NCBI GenBank assembly: GCA_036971715.1
Contig: JAVHJL010000011.1
Location: forward strand, 1,612,001-1,676,000
From: Arthrobotrys musiformis
Lineage: Eukaryota; Ascomycota; Orbiliomycetes; Orbiliales; Orbiliaceae
DNA length: 64,000 bases
Direction of reading: 5' to 3'
Part shown: in pieces, positions 1 through 11,535 of the stretch
Layout: each line of letters starts with the position of its first letter
Numbering within the stretch: the stretch's first letter is position 1
Program-made: the position numbers and the translations under genes
Notes under the pieces: generated by a model
What the model saw: the letters and a program-made list of their open reading frames with translations, nothing else
Told to the model about the DNA's origin: nothing
Database searches by the model: none

Positions 1-767
1 CTTGCTGGACGAAGAAGATCCTGAGAATGCCGGCATATATAAAGCCACCCTTCCAGTCGCCCCAGCCCAGCCCAGAGACCAACATTGGGAAGATCAAGGA
101 CATGAATGTGACAATAGGAATGTAGTGCTTGTGTTGCCAGATGACGACGGAGTCTTCGCTCAAGTCGGTGATATCGGTACGGCCGATACGCTTAGGGTTT
201 TGCTTCATAACCATCCACCCAATATGGGAGTAGAGAAGGCCCTTCCTCACGGAGTACGGATCTTTGTCGGTGTCGGTGTAGCGATGGTGTGCACGGTGGC
301 CACGAGCCCACCATCTGATAGATCCTTCGACGGCACCGGCTCCAACGGCGGCAAGGTAGAGCTTCAAAGGCAGGGTAGCAGAATAGGACGTATGCGCCCA
401 CAATCGGTGGTAACCGGCTGTGATACCGAGACCGGTGTTGAAGTAGTAGATAACGGCCCAAATGGCAGTTTTGGTTTGCAATGGGGTGAACAGAGCCCAA
501 TAGCATCCGATCAACGGAATAACCAAGATAAAGTAGACGTTGAGCCAGTCAACATGCTTCCACCAATTCGTCCATGTAATTGGCTGTGAATAAGGAGTCC
601 ACGGGTTAGAAAGGAATTAATATTAATTCATATCGCAACCGAATGGGTTGAGAAATTTGTTTAGTGGGGGTATATGAAAAACGTACCAATTCTGTGATAT
701 GTGGTTTGTCAGAGGCCGCCTTTCGGCTGGGCTTGGAGTGGGAGGAGGAAGCCGAGGAAGCCCCCAT
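1..767 (-). CDS. OLE1: Acyl-CoA delta-9 (stearoyl-CoA) desaturase, N-terminal part
   Basis: Makes oleoyl- and palmitoleoyl-CoA by inserting the first double bond at carbon 9; an ER membrane di-iron enzyme. The model is 767..687 joined to 583..1, running off the window edge, so about 221 residues are present and the rest of the desaturase plus the expected C-terminal cytochrome b5 domain lie outside. Visible motifs are the first His box HRLWAH (residues 86-91) and the second, HRAHHR (123-128), followed by YTDTDKDP. Their 37-residue spacing agrees with yeast Ole1 as I remember it. A hydrophobic segment (LNVYFILVIPLIGCYWALF) precedes the boxes. The intron 686..584 has donor GTACGT and acceptor CACAG and keeps frame. 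The start is the ATG at 767, opening a Ser-rich tail (MGASSASSSHSKPSRK). The third His box and the b5 domain cannot be checked here. Confidence 0.93.
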
Positions 768-1013
768 GATTGAAGTGTAATGGGAGGCTGCGCGGAGGTG
801 TTCTGTTGGGAGTACGGTTGATGCTATGATGGAGAGGAGGAAGGGAGGAAGAAGAAGGGAAGAAGAAGGTGGGAAGCAGCCTTATGTTTTATATATAAAA
901 AACATATACACACACACACACACATACACACACACCTAGGCTGGGCACTTGGTTGTGTCCTTATATACCTAAGCTGCTTTGCATGTAATATGTACATACA
1001 TCTATCCGGGAAG

Positions 1014-1044
<31 letters not shown>

Positions 1045-2214
1045 GGGGAAGGCAAGATAACTCAAAGCCGATACTTCATACGTAAACTCAAAAGAAAAGA
1101 AAAAAGGCTGCGGGTGAATTCGTGAAGCGAAGTGTTGAGGTTGTTGGGGAAAACGTGCTCGCTGTTGCCTCTTCTGGCCGGATTCCGCGCGGTGTGATTG
1201 GCTGGTTTGGCCCCAACCAAGTAAAAAGCTATCGATAAATAGCCACCATGCGTGTCCCAGCTCTCATTCCAGCTCTAGCTCCAGTCCAGGGACAAGACAA
1301 CTTCCTGCCATCCGAGTATATAATATTATATAAAGTACCAAGTCGGTGCTCAAGTATATACTATAGTTAAGTCCTAAGTATGTATTATTACATGAGTATC
1401 AATTGGCTTTTCGGAGATATCAAACGTGCTCGCCACGAAGGAGTGCAGTGAATTGCATGTGACATTGGCGTGATTGATGATTGACGATGCATCTGCCACC
1501 GAAAATGTTGGGACTTGAGTTTGTTCGAATTCGCGAAATCCAAAAACTCAACACCCCGGCCGGAAGGAACAAATTTAAACCACATACAAAGTAGCTTACT
1601 CTGTACTTACATCCCTGGGTACTTAAGTCTAACTGCCTACTAACATGTACATATGTATGTGTGCATGTGCGAAGCAAGTTATATCTCGATAATCGTATAA
1701 ACAGAACTGCCGACTGGTTGCATGCTTGCGAACATGGTTATTGTTACATGTGGAATTAATTTCTACATCATCAATATTTTCACCTATCAAATCGAAATAC
1801 CACACTAGCAACACACCCTTCGACAAAGCGCACCCGTTCACATGTACACACATTCCTACAAGTGGAGGTGCGAGGGATGGTGTAACCCACACCTAGGCAC
1901 AGTAGGTAGGCATCCACTGTGTCAGGAAATAGGCGTTTGTCAATACGGTATACAAAACTTCGGATGAGAACAATCTTTCAAAACGCCCTTCTTCAGACAC
2001 GTGCCAGGGCAGGCACTACATGGACTTAGGGGTCGGTGAGTACTACCTAAGTACATAATCAGGTTTCGAGGCCAATGTAATCAGAGGGTCATGCAATACC
2101 GGCACAGCATAGTAAATTAATCGTAACTACTTGGTCATCCCACTCAAAAATACCTATACATATATATTCAAAGTACCCAACATCTCGATAATCGCCAACA
2201 ACTAATTACGGCAA
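768..2214. other. Intergenic: desaturase promoter side and purine-permease 3' side
   Basis: About 1.4 kb with no supportable gene. It contains a purine-rich stretch near 835-880, a short (CA)n run around 905-936 and an A homopolymer of about 28 at 1013-1041. Small open frames at 1388-1892 (minus) have no recognisable product and no splice partners. Confidence 0.6.
905..1041. repeat. CA microsatellite and poly-A tract
   Basis: An imperfect (AC)n run at 905-936 is followed at 1013-1041 by an uninterrupted A tract. Both lie upstream of the minus-strand desaturase start, so they may be in its promoter or 5' leader. Confidence 0.85.
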
Positions 2215-4751
2215 TTATTCATCTGTCTTCTTCACTTCCCCCGATCCTCCGTCGGAGGCTGAGGCTCTGTGCGGAGCCACAGAGGGCGTCTCCTTTACGT
2301 CCTCTACCTCCTCTTCCTCCTCGGGGAGAACCAGATTCAAAATTAGAGTCACGAACGCGCAGAGCGCAAACCCTGTCGAGCAAACCAGAGCTAAACAACC
2401 AGATCCGTTAGTTTCGACGGATTCACAAGCTATATTTTATTCTTATTGCAATTTTATACGTACTGATGGCATCGAAAAATCCTCTCTTCCCCGCATTGTC
2501 ACCCTGTTTTTCTTATTAGTATCGCTCCTCACCGCCTTTACTCGGACTCTTGGTCTTACCGAATATGTGAAAACTATGAAAAAGGTTTCCATTAGCAGCT
2601 ACCTTCTGTGCTTGTGATCATATTCGAATTTCTTACCATTATCAAACCAGTCGTGTACCATCTCTGCCCCGAAACCTAGCGCCAATCCGCACGTGATGAT
2701 GAATCTGTTTCTTCGGGTAAAAGGCATCGTTGATGTAATTCTCATTCCGGAAACCGCGACGGCTGAAAATAAAAATGTTGTCATTCCACCAAGGACAGCT
2801 CCCTGAAACACATCCAAGTGTTAGCAAAATCCCGCTTGGGCCCTTTTCATGACGAAGCCAACGTTCTTACCGGAATAGCTACTAGGGCTGCAGCGAACTT
2901 GGAGAATATCCCGGCTACAATCAACCAGAAGCAACAGAAGTACCCAGCTTTGCGATTTGCACACCTTGTCAATGCAATAACACCGTTATTTTGTGCGAAG
3001 GTGGACATTGGTGTAATGGTAGAGAGGCAGGCAAGTAGACCGTTGAAGCCATCGGCGAGAACTCCTCCTTGAATTCGGGTCTCGTACATCTTTCCTTCCA
3101 CATCGAGTCTAGAAACATCACATGTTGCAGTGATATCACCGATGGCCTCCATCATCTAGGCGATAGTAACCGTAATCAGTACCCTGAAAACCGAAGACGG
3201 CACTAAATATCTTAGATATTCAAGCACTCACCAGGACGAGATATACGGCCAGTAGTGGCAATACTATGGGGCCGTAGACGGATAAGGGGAAAGTATGGAC
3301 CCATATAAAGCTCACCGCTGGCGCAGCCTTGATCCCTGAATCGTCGAAATAACCACAAGCAGCTACCCCCAAATTCGTTAATAATCCGGCTTTCTAGTAC
3401 GGGGGCTAGATCAAAATGAGATCGTAATACCTGCGACAATACAACCAACGAGCAAGCCAATGATAACGGCGCAGCTCTTCATAATCGGCGACCCGAACCG
3501 TTCACATAGAATGATGGTTACGAACACAAGAAACCCGAGCCCGATAAACTCCGCCGATCCCCATGGCAGAGGGTGGGGGGCGTTTATATTTGGGCAAAGG
3601 GCGAAGAAGGGGGTAGGGGGTGGACTCGAAGAACAGGGTCCGTTCCCGCCTGCCCAATTTTTGAAACCTGATCCGATCAAACTGGTACCAATGAGCATGA
3701 CAGTCGGCCCTGTGACAATTGGAGGGAATATTCTCTGGAGAATCTTTGGTGGCATGAAACTGAGCAGGATTTCCAACAAAGCACAGATCATTGCAGTTCC
3801 GAGAATCGCGCCATAACCTATTAGTATTAGCCTAGGTTGCTGGTGGATTGGTGGGTGCCAGCCACAGTGAGCCTACCTTTGGGACAAGGCAGGAAGGTCC
3901 CGTCCTCCGCTATCTCACACATGCCGTTGTCATACATTTGCGAGAGAGCGCCCTTGATAGAGTAGTATACCAGAGGTTAGATGGGCCACGCGGGATAGAG
4001 GAGCCAGGGCGGTATACTAACTTGTGCAACGGGGATAATCGCAAACGAGGTTCCAACAACAGATATTAAACCGGTCCCCAGATAGTATGGAGTTTTGTAG
4101 ATATGGAACCGCGTAATCTGGATCGAGGACAGGATCCCACAGACAATGAGCGAAGTTGATACGAGATAGCGCTGCACATCGGGGCTTAAATTTGCGGCAG
4201 TCTTCCCAGAGCCGCCAATGATAATCGGGGGGCTACATCACAGGATAGTGTTAGAACAGCTCTACGCCTCGATCGACACCAACGATTGCAAGTTTGTCTA
4301 AAGCCAAACGTGTGCACATATACCTATGACAATGGAGACCAGACTAACCTTATGACTCCAGCCAACATGGCGAGAGCATGCTGAAAGCCTAGAAGCGCAG
4401 CGAGGAGAATGGGCATATGATCATAAAGCCCGAAGAACGGGGCTGCCTTCCTATATTTTAGATGGAAACAATTAGGTAAGAAGAGACCGCGACATATAGA
4501 TCGGGTAAGTACCTAGCCCTCCGCATGAACGGAATATTAGGGCGAAAGAGAAAAGCATAGTCGTAGTCACCAATCAGTCCGTCTCTGTATAAAACTTGTT
4601 AGCAAATGTCCTTCAAAATACCACGGGCCTTGTGTGTTGCGAACTTTGTCAAGAAATTGCGCTTGATCCGGGTCACGAGGGACGCTTTGGGCGGGTTGGA
4701 GCCTGGGACGATTGTATCCGGGCCTTCGTTTGCATGTTCCTCGGCCGACAT
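2215..4751 (-). CDS. uapA/uapC: Uric acid-xanthine permease (NAT/NCS2 family)
   Basis: Plasma-membrane proton symporter for purines. Twelve exons join in frame: 4751..4622, 4582..4513, 4450..4349, 4232..4022, 3952..3877, 3817..3431, 3362..3232, 3155..2871, 2802..2637, 2573..2560, 2503..2464, 2390..2215, giving 595 residues, close to the family's 570-600. Hallmarks: the QH pair in GFQHALAM (Q90-H91), EAIGD (E372, D376) and the NAT signature QNNGVIALTR (Q424). The 52-residue spacing E372-Q424 equals that of UapA E356-Q408. Long hydrophobic segments fit a 14-helix carrier. The C-tail is acidic (LPEEEEEVEDV), as in fungal relatives. The start is the ATG at 4751 (MSAEEHANEG). Exon 10 is only 14 bases and restores the family stretch V-F-T-Y. 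UapA versus UapC cannot be decided by eye. Confidence 0.95.
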
Positions 4752-6594
4752 CTTTTTTTTTTGGTTTTTTGCTGTTGAATTATTTATTTTCGTGCCTGCT
4801 GCGTAGTGTATCCCGCAGCCTCTTCACACTCAAATATGGTGGTACTATACTGGATTCCGAGCTGTGACTGAAGACTCGAGAATCGAATTGTGTCATGCCT
4901 TCGCATTTATATATCCACCGCTACACCGACCTGACTCGCAGATTATTAGAAGATAAACTGGACCGAGTGGCGCCTGCTCGACCGGTTCAGATAGCCTTTG
5001 GTGAAGATATTGGCTCGCGTGAGATAAGAACCTGCCCTCGGCTCAAGATAAGACCTGCATACCTTGGGGTTTTTTTTTTCTCCCATTCCTTGCTCTTCTC
5101 CACCAAAAGCAAGCCGGCGATTAGTGGTACCCCCAAAAGCCAAGGCAAAATCGAGAATCGGACCCGGTAAACATCTGCGTGTTCCGCTTGGAGCTTAGTT
5201 AAGGCGATATCCGATCCCTGTAGTAGTCCTTGGCGGGTGCATGGTGTGGGGGAATCCTCAAAATTTCTGGCGGCAAGGTCCGTAGTTAGTAGAAAACCCA
5301 CGCACTTGCCATGTCGCTTTAGTATCCCAAGAAACCTTTAGTTTGTAGCAAAAAATGAGATACGGCGATGGAGGGTCGCCGTGATTGACCGATGCTCGCA
5401 GGAAAGCGGACCCTGAATTTATCCTTACTCGGGATCGCACGATGCTGACCTTCCTGTCGCATGGCTGTTTGTCGAAGGAGCATTCACGGGTAACTGCATG
5501 GAGAACCTGGCCACCTGCTATTGCTCGCAAACATGCGCAAATGCGGGTTTCAGATGGTTATTGCAATGCAAATGCGCAGTACTCCCGTGCCTAGGTAGGT
5601 GCTTAGTTAACCCTTCCAGGCCTATCGGGATTCCATACTATGTAAGATCGGGAGCCTTGATCTAGTAATTCGTGGTTTCTTACATGCCTCCTAGTCGGCC
5701 CCAGCCCCCCAACTGAATAATAAAATTCGCTAAGAACCCCACAACACAAAATATCAATCACCGAAAGCATTATATCTTTCGGTCATACCACCATTATGAA
5801 CTCGGCACCATCGAAAGAATGAAGTATCTGTACGTGTAGGTATATACTATGTAATTGGCGGTTGATTTCACTACGTCGCGAGATTGGAACTGCCGCCAAC
5901 CAAAAGAATGGGGCATTTTTTGTTAAAATTTATCGCTGCGGAATCAATTTGATTCCGCTCAAATGTGAACGAATACAGACGGATACCAGCAGGTCCGATA
6001 TAGTTCTTTGGGAGAATCGCAGACGTGTCTGTACACTGGCGTGCATTGATAGTCTCGCGACTTTTTTGCTAGAGTTTAAATTCGACGGCCTAGTACATGT
6101 CTGTATGTACGTAGATATAGATAAGTGCACATGTCATGGCCTGATTGCCACTGGTGCAGTGGGTCCTGGGAAGAAACTTGCCCACCGAAACAGCGCCACT
6201 GTAAGAGGACTCCGTAGATTAGGATATCTGACAAATTGATGTTAATCACCGTTCCGAAGTATGTAGAACAACCCGCCAGGATTGGTCTCGCGACCAGCGT
6301 CAAGGCAGGTAAGTCGGTCCCTAGGTACCTACTTACTTACTTACCTACTAAGCTGAGTAGGTATACGTAGGGGACCAACGCGGTTTCCCGCTTTATATTT
6401 GTTGGAAATTGAGGCTCGCATCGAAATTAATTTCTGATACAAGCAGCCAAATATGGGCAAATTACGACGGCAAACAGAACGCGGAGCCTCCGAGTCTCCT
6501 CTCCCTGGTCTCCTCCCAAAATTCCCAGTTACGGGTTTCTCCTCATGTAACTCACCGGACCAGACAAAGCTTCTTTATCCCTATATCCTTCCCA
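4752..6594. other. Intergenic between purine permease and SAP30-like gene
   Basis: About 1.8 kb shared by two divergent genes. A T-rich stretch (about 4750-4790) lies just upstream of the permease start. Several 60-125-codon frames occur on both strands, none with a recognisable product. A GTAGGTACCT-type repeat cluster occupies about 6310-6370. The last 140 bases may hold 5' exon sequence of the SAP30-like gene: a frame from 6453 reads MGKLRRQTER, reminiscent of the GKLRR motif I recall from fungal SAP30 proteins. Confidence 0.5.
6310..6370. repeat. GTAGGTACCT/ACTTAC motif cluster
   Basis: Runs of overlapping CCTAGGTACC, ACTTACTTAC and GAGTAGGTAT units. Part of a family of such clusters scattered through the gene gaps of this window. 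Confidence 0.7.
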
Positions 6595-7039
6595 ATGGCG
6601 GCGTCGACACAATCGCAACAAGATGGCATAGGTGTAGGTTGGCCTCTTCCACCATCTCATTCTAGCCCATGCTAATCCACCTCCACGTACCGATTTAGAT
6701 TGCATGGGACCAAATGCCGATTGCCCTTCTCCAACAGTATCGGTCTGCCAACCTCCTTCGAACCCCTTCCGCGAGCACCCCATACTCCGCGGCCGTTTTG
6801 TCGGCCGGAATCGGCAAAAAGTCGGCTTCGTACCGCAATAGACAACCACAGGACTCCCTCCTTTCTGCAGTCCGCCGGCACTTCAATAATCAAGCTATCA
6901 ACGAGCACGATGTTATTGTCAACTTCCTTTACACTGTCAAGAACAGCGGTAGGCTCCCTCACCCGTGTAGAATTTAAATGACGCTGCTGAATCTACTATA
7001 GATAAAGCCTTTCGACACCGGTTCCCTCCAGCGCGATAG
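6595..7039 (+). CDS. SAP30: SAP30-like Sin3/HDAC complex subunit (N terminus uncertain)
   Basis: SAP30 bridges the Sin3 corepressor and class I histone deacetylase in the nucleus. Exons 6595..6633, 6699..6948, 7002..7039 join in frame to 108 residues. The central and C-terminal parts match my memory of the fungal SAP30 Sin3-binding domain: IAWDQMPIALLQQYR, then SAGIGKKSAS, then AVRRHFNNQAINEHDVIV, NFLYTVKNSDKAFRHRF. The last intron (donor GTAGGC, acceptor CTATAG) restores this ending; reading through it gives an unrelated tail. Family members usually carry 60-100 more N-terminal residues including GKLRR. A frame from 6453 contains such a stretch but I could not find a clean intron joining it, so the true start may lie upstream of 6595. 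Confidence 0.78.
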
Positions 7040-7670
7040 TGCCATTGGACGGATATTTGAGTACCTAGACGGTTGTGGGATGGGCTAGCCATGGCCATTA
7101 TAGGTTCAAAGGGACACGATTCCCGCATTCTAAATTAAAACTAGAGAGTGCACAGACATTAAGGAAGGGCTTCGTATGTGTGCGCTGCCATATACACCAG
7201 CCAGCGGGCTACCCAGGTTTATTCCAGCTGAGCACGTGTACCGTCAATGATCTCCAAGTAGCTAGAAGTTGTACCCGCCCTCTGGTAGCCTTAGTCATAA
7301 TTGCACTCTCTATGCGTGCCTGTTAATTTTCGGGTTTGTAGGAATTGGTCTCACGTTAGCGTTGCATTCTGTCTGTATATATCCTCAATACCTCCAAGTA
7401 AATACCTGTTACTGTACTGTACATGTACATACATATCGGCGCTTTCTTGTTCGGTAATTATAATGATGTGCTACACAAGATTGATTTTGGCGGTGGTTTG
7501 GGACCAGAAACCGCCAAACAAACATCAACCAAAGGCCAAGAAAAGGAAGAAAAAGAAAAGAAAAAGAAAGAAAAAAAGAAGCGAATGTCCCGAATCTAGC
7601 AGCTGAAACCTATAAAAATTCATCGGCCAGTGTATCATGAACCTGATACATTCCTATCACCTCAACATCG
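7040..7670. other. Intergenic upstream of uL29m gene
   Basis: About 630 bases with no recognisable gene. A polypurine run of A, AG and AAAG units at about 7530-7580 lies 90-140 bases upstream of the next start codon. Confidence 0.55.
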
Positions 7671-8625
7671 ATGAGAGGCTTCGGTAAAACCACGGCTGCT
7701 CTGCTCTCCCGCAGCCATGTTCAGCACATGGGGGGTGCCAATGCGATCCGAAGTCTAATAGCCTCCGCCCCGCCCCGATCGTTCCATACATCACACCAAT
7801 ACGCAATCCCTCGAAATCGGTCTCGTGGGGCATCAGCCTTACGGCGTCAGCCATATCCGGGGAGAGTCTCTCTCCAATACCTTAGAGATGATCTACCTCA
7901 GCCAGTCACTGATCCAGACAAACATACGGACGTTGTTACCAGTCCAGAACATGGGCTTTGGGGCTTTTTCAACAAGGAAAGGGTATCTATCCCGACCCCG
8001 GAAGAAGACCATAGACACGGTATTATCTCGCTCATTGGGCGTACTCGAATAAACCCCTTATCATACTGACGTCGAACCGCTTTGGTGTAGGTCGAGCATG
8101 GGCCGTCGAAGAACTAAGACATAAAAGCTGGGACGATTTGCACAAACTATGGTGGGCTTGCGTGAAGGAGCGTAACATTCTCGCAACCCAGCAACTCGAA
8201 CGAGAAAGAGTAAAGCCAGGCTACGGAGAATCCGAGGCGTATACACGCAACCGTCTCGTAAGCAATCCGTTTCGTGGTTCTTTGGATATGATTGCTTCAA
8301 AACTAACAGCAGATGCTAGGTTCGCGACACCCAGAGGGCGATCAAACACGCTCTCACAGAGAGATACTACGCTTGGCAGGAAGCGCTTAGGGTGGCTGAA
8401 TCGGACCCCAATATCGATCTTAGTGGAAAGGGCCCTGCTTTCACTCCGCAGACTCTCGATGTACGTGCACCTAGAAGGACCGTTACACTTTTGGATAGAG
8501 GAGTAATCATAGCTAATACTAAGGAGTCTCAACAGAGCGGCCTCTCTACTGAACGGGTCTCAGACAAAGAGAGGGCGCCGGATGCAGTATCAAACTCGAA
8601 AGACGCCAAACGTCTCGAGCTGTAA
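7671..8625 (+). CDS. MRPL4: Mitochondrial large-subunit ribosomal protein uL29m
   Basis: Mitoribosome protein equivalent to bacterial L29. Exons 7671..8019, 8091..8257, 8320..8625 join to 273 residues. Diagnostic stretches are GRAWAVEELRHKSWDD, LHKLWWACVKERN, RERVKPGYGESEAYTRNR, VRDTQRAIKHALTER, YYAWQEA and DLSGKGPAFTP. These follow fungal uL29m order. The N terminus (MRGFGKTTAALLSRSHVQH, later PPRSFHTSHQYAIPR) is basic and Ser-rich like a mitochondrial targeting sequence. Intron 1 has the branch-like sequence CATACTGAC and acceptor GTGTAG; intron 2 begins GTAAGC and contains AACTAAC. The last 50 residues after QTLD are not ones I recognise, and a missed third intron there is possible. Confidence 0.92.
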
Positions 8626-9527
8626 CTCCCTAGTTCCAAACACAGCTCGAGAATTAAGATAGCTCTTAATTTGTATATATGGACCAAAAGCTTTCTTTCT
8701 TTCTACTTGCACCTGGCGATTGCGCAGACAGCGGACCTCAAAAGCACGTACTTAAAGAGGCATGCATCGTGTATACTTTATAATATAACATGGTATGTGT
8801 ACACGCCATCCCAGCTCAGAATAAGCTGGATGACTTCAACTTTTCATTATATAAATTTATCCGCAAGGTGGCCAAGGTTAGGCTGGTTATTTGAGCACCA
8901 AGCGTCAAAGCGTCAAGCTCAGAAGTGCTTGCTTCGATACCGGCCTGTTTCTAGCCTACCCGACCAGTGCACCGGAGTAGCTGCTTCTTCCCCAAGTATA
9001 TGTTTACTAGCAAAAGTAAGTCGAGTAGGTAGGTACTTACTTAAGTAGGTACATACTTAGGTAGATAGGTAAGTAGGTAAGTACTTGCTCAAGCACCTAG
9101 TAGCTAGCCTGTATGTGACCCGAGCACAAGAGCCTCGGTGCGTTGGCGAACCCCTCATTTGAGACTGATGTTTGTCCCAACCTACCCAAATTCGTCCAAC
9201 ACCACCTTTCATACTCCTTGAAGCTGTCTCTCTTCCTCCACTTGTGCACCTTACCTCACAGCTTGCTTCATCAAGAACACCCCCCTTTACTGCTAACTTA
9301 TTTGCTTGGTGTCCCTACCCGGCAATACGTAAGTTCCATCCCAGGCTTGGTTGCCCGAGACCTCCCTCTCCCTTCTTCTCCTCCTCTCTCACTCATAAGA
9401 TAGAACTTACTACCAGCTGGCAGCTCTCCCCGCAATCCGTTTATACAACCAACTATCGCGTACTCGACTAACGAACACGTAGGATTGAATATACCACCTT
9501 CAACCAAGCTGCAGTTTCATAATCATC
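8626..9527. other. Intergenic, GDI promoter region
   Basis: About 900 bases. A dense GTAGGTA/ACTTAC motif cluster fills about 9016-9095. A CT-rich stretch (about 9350-9395) precedes the GDI start by roughly 140-180 bases, a common arrangement in fungal promoters. No gene seen. Confidence 0.55.
9016..9095. repeat. GTAGGTACTTAC motif cluster
   Basis: About 80 bases made almost wholly of overlapping GTAGGTA, ACTTACTTAAGTA and TAGGTAAGTA units. It is one of the longest clusters of this family in the window. Confidence 0.75.
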
Positions 9528-11535
9528 ATGGACGACGGTCAGGATCCAATTAAAGATTTGGAGAAGGGATTCGATGTAGTTGTCATGGGCACTGGTAAGG
9601 GGTGATTCGTGTTTGGTTCTAAGAAAGCACCGTTAACCTTTGTGACGATTCACAGGTCTCACCGAGACTATCCTCTCGGGGTAAGAGGAACCAGCTTAAC
9701 AATGCAGGGGCGCCAGTATTGTTTGATCTCCTAACCTTTGTTCGGTCTGCAGAGTTATGAGCGTGCAAGGGAAACGCGTCCTTCACATTGATTCGAATTC
9801 ATACTACGGCGGGTATGTTATCTCAAAATTTCAAACACAAATACTATTTTGCTAAGGGCCCGGCAACTAATATCATTTGATTTGTCGATTGTAGTGAAGG
9901 AGCGAGCCTGAAGATGAGCCAGGTATCGACGCGGAACGCATCATTGACTTCTATGAGCTCGTACTGATAGGAGATTTCGGTCATAGATCTACGAGAAATT
10001 CAGAGGGACTGGCTCAAAGCCTCCTGCTGGTCTGGATAAAGACAGAGACTGGAATATTGATTTGATCCCAAAATTTCTTATGGCAGGCGGCGAGCTTGCC
10101 CGCATTCTCCGGCAATTAAAACAAGTATGTTGTCCTCCTTTATCTCTCCGGTTCTAGGATCCGATCTAAGAAATAAACCCATCCAAAAGGTTCAAGACAA
10201 TGTGCAGTTCCAACAAATTGCCGGAAGTTATGTGTTTCGAGGTTCGGGGGGCGGCTTCTTCGGACTCGGGGGTTCAGGGGTTCACAAAGTCCCCTCGACG
10301 GCCCTCGAGGCAGCGAAATCCAATCTTATAGGAATCATGGAGAAGGGGCGCCTTAAATCTTTTCTTGAGTCCGTCGCAGCCTATGACGATGCAAAGGGCC
10401 CTCAGCATCAAGGTAACTCGGCCAACCTATAATTCTCGATCCTTGAAGCTGACTTAGTGGTAGGCATGAACCTCGAGAAGGATTCCATGAAATCCGTATA
10501 CGATAAATTCAGTCTCGAAGAGCCTACTCGAGATTTTGTGGGCCATGCGATGGCTCTCTATTCAGATGACAGCTACCTAGACCTTCCCGCTCGTCAAACC
10601 TTCAACAAGATTAAACTATACGCTGGCTCTGTTGCTATGTATGGGAAATCCCCCTATATTTACCCACTCTATGGTTTGGGGGAGCTCCCAAGCGCCTTCA
10701 CCCGTCTTTCGGCTGTCCACGGGGGAACATATATGCTTAACACTGAGGTTCTGGACTTCGAGCATGCTGATGACGGTAAAGTTTCCGGTGTTAAAATCAA
10801 ATTCGAGAACCCAAGAAAAGACGGTGAGTATGTCGACCTTGTAGTCAAAACAGGTCGTGTACTAGCATCCCCAAACTATGTCGCGGAAGGAAAGAAGAAG
10901 AAGCGTACGGGCCAGCAGGTTGTTCGCGCAATCTGTGTATTAAACCATCCTGTGAAGGGCACCGACAACAGCGACAGTGGCCAAATAATCATCCCTCAGA
11001 GCGAGGCCAACCGAAAAAATGGTAAGCTAATGATGTTTGTCGCCTGCAAAACGATAAATTTGTTCTAACAGGTGCGCCTACAAGACATCTATATCGCTGT
11101 GATCTCGTCCGCCCACAATGTTTGCCCCAAAGGGTACTATATTGCGATTGTCTCCACAATTGTAGAAACACAAAATCCTCAGCACGAGCTCAAGGCTGGA
11201 TTTGAGCTTTTGGAGCCCATCGAAGAAACGTAAGCACCTACTATTCGGATATAATATTTGATGCTCCGAATGCTAAATAGTCTTTAGGTTTTTGGCGAAG
11301 CCTTTCGATTTGTGGGAGCAGTTGGATGATGCAAGCGATAACATCTTTGTTTCCAAAAGTTTGGATGCAAGCAGCCACCTTGAGACCTGTACCGGTAAGA
11401 AAAACCCCTTTCGGAAACTTTGAAGGAGCATTCGATAATAATGGCAAAACGATAGACGACGTCAAACACCTATACAAAATAATGGAGGGTAAGGACTTGG
11501 ACATCGATGGACTCAACCCGGAACGGGCAGAATAG
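9528..11535 (+). CDS. GDI1: Rab GDP-dissociation inhibitor
   Basis: Extracts prenylated, GDP-bound Rab/Ypt GTPases from membranes and recycles them. Ten exons: 9528..9594, 9656..9680, 9753..9812, 9895..9922, 9987..10124, 10190..10412, 10464..11021, 11085..11229, 11288..11394, 11456..11535, total 476 residues. Matches to the family include the dinucleotide-fold-like start VVVMGTGLTETILSGVMS, LHIDSNSYYGGEGASL, DWNIDLIPKFLMA, RYGK-type MYGKSPYIYPLYGLGELP, GGTYMLNT and SSAHNVCPKGYYIAIVS. No C-terminal prenylation box is present, which separates GDI from Rab escort proteins. A Gly-rich stretch (RGSGGGFFGLGGSG) after QQIAGSYV is longer than in yeast Gdi1. In exon 8 the frame needs the acceptor CTACAAG at 11084 rather than the CAG 13 bases upstream. 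Confidence 0.95.

Noticed and set aside
4895..5594. Several 60-105-codon frames between permease and SAP30-like gene
   Set aside because: No family resemblance, no consistent splice partners and frames on both strands at once.
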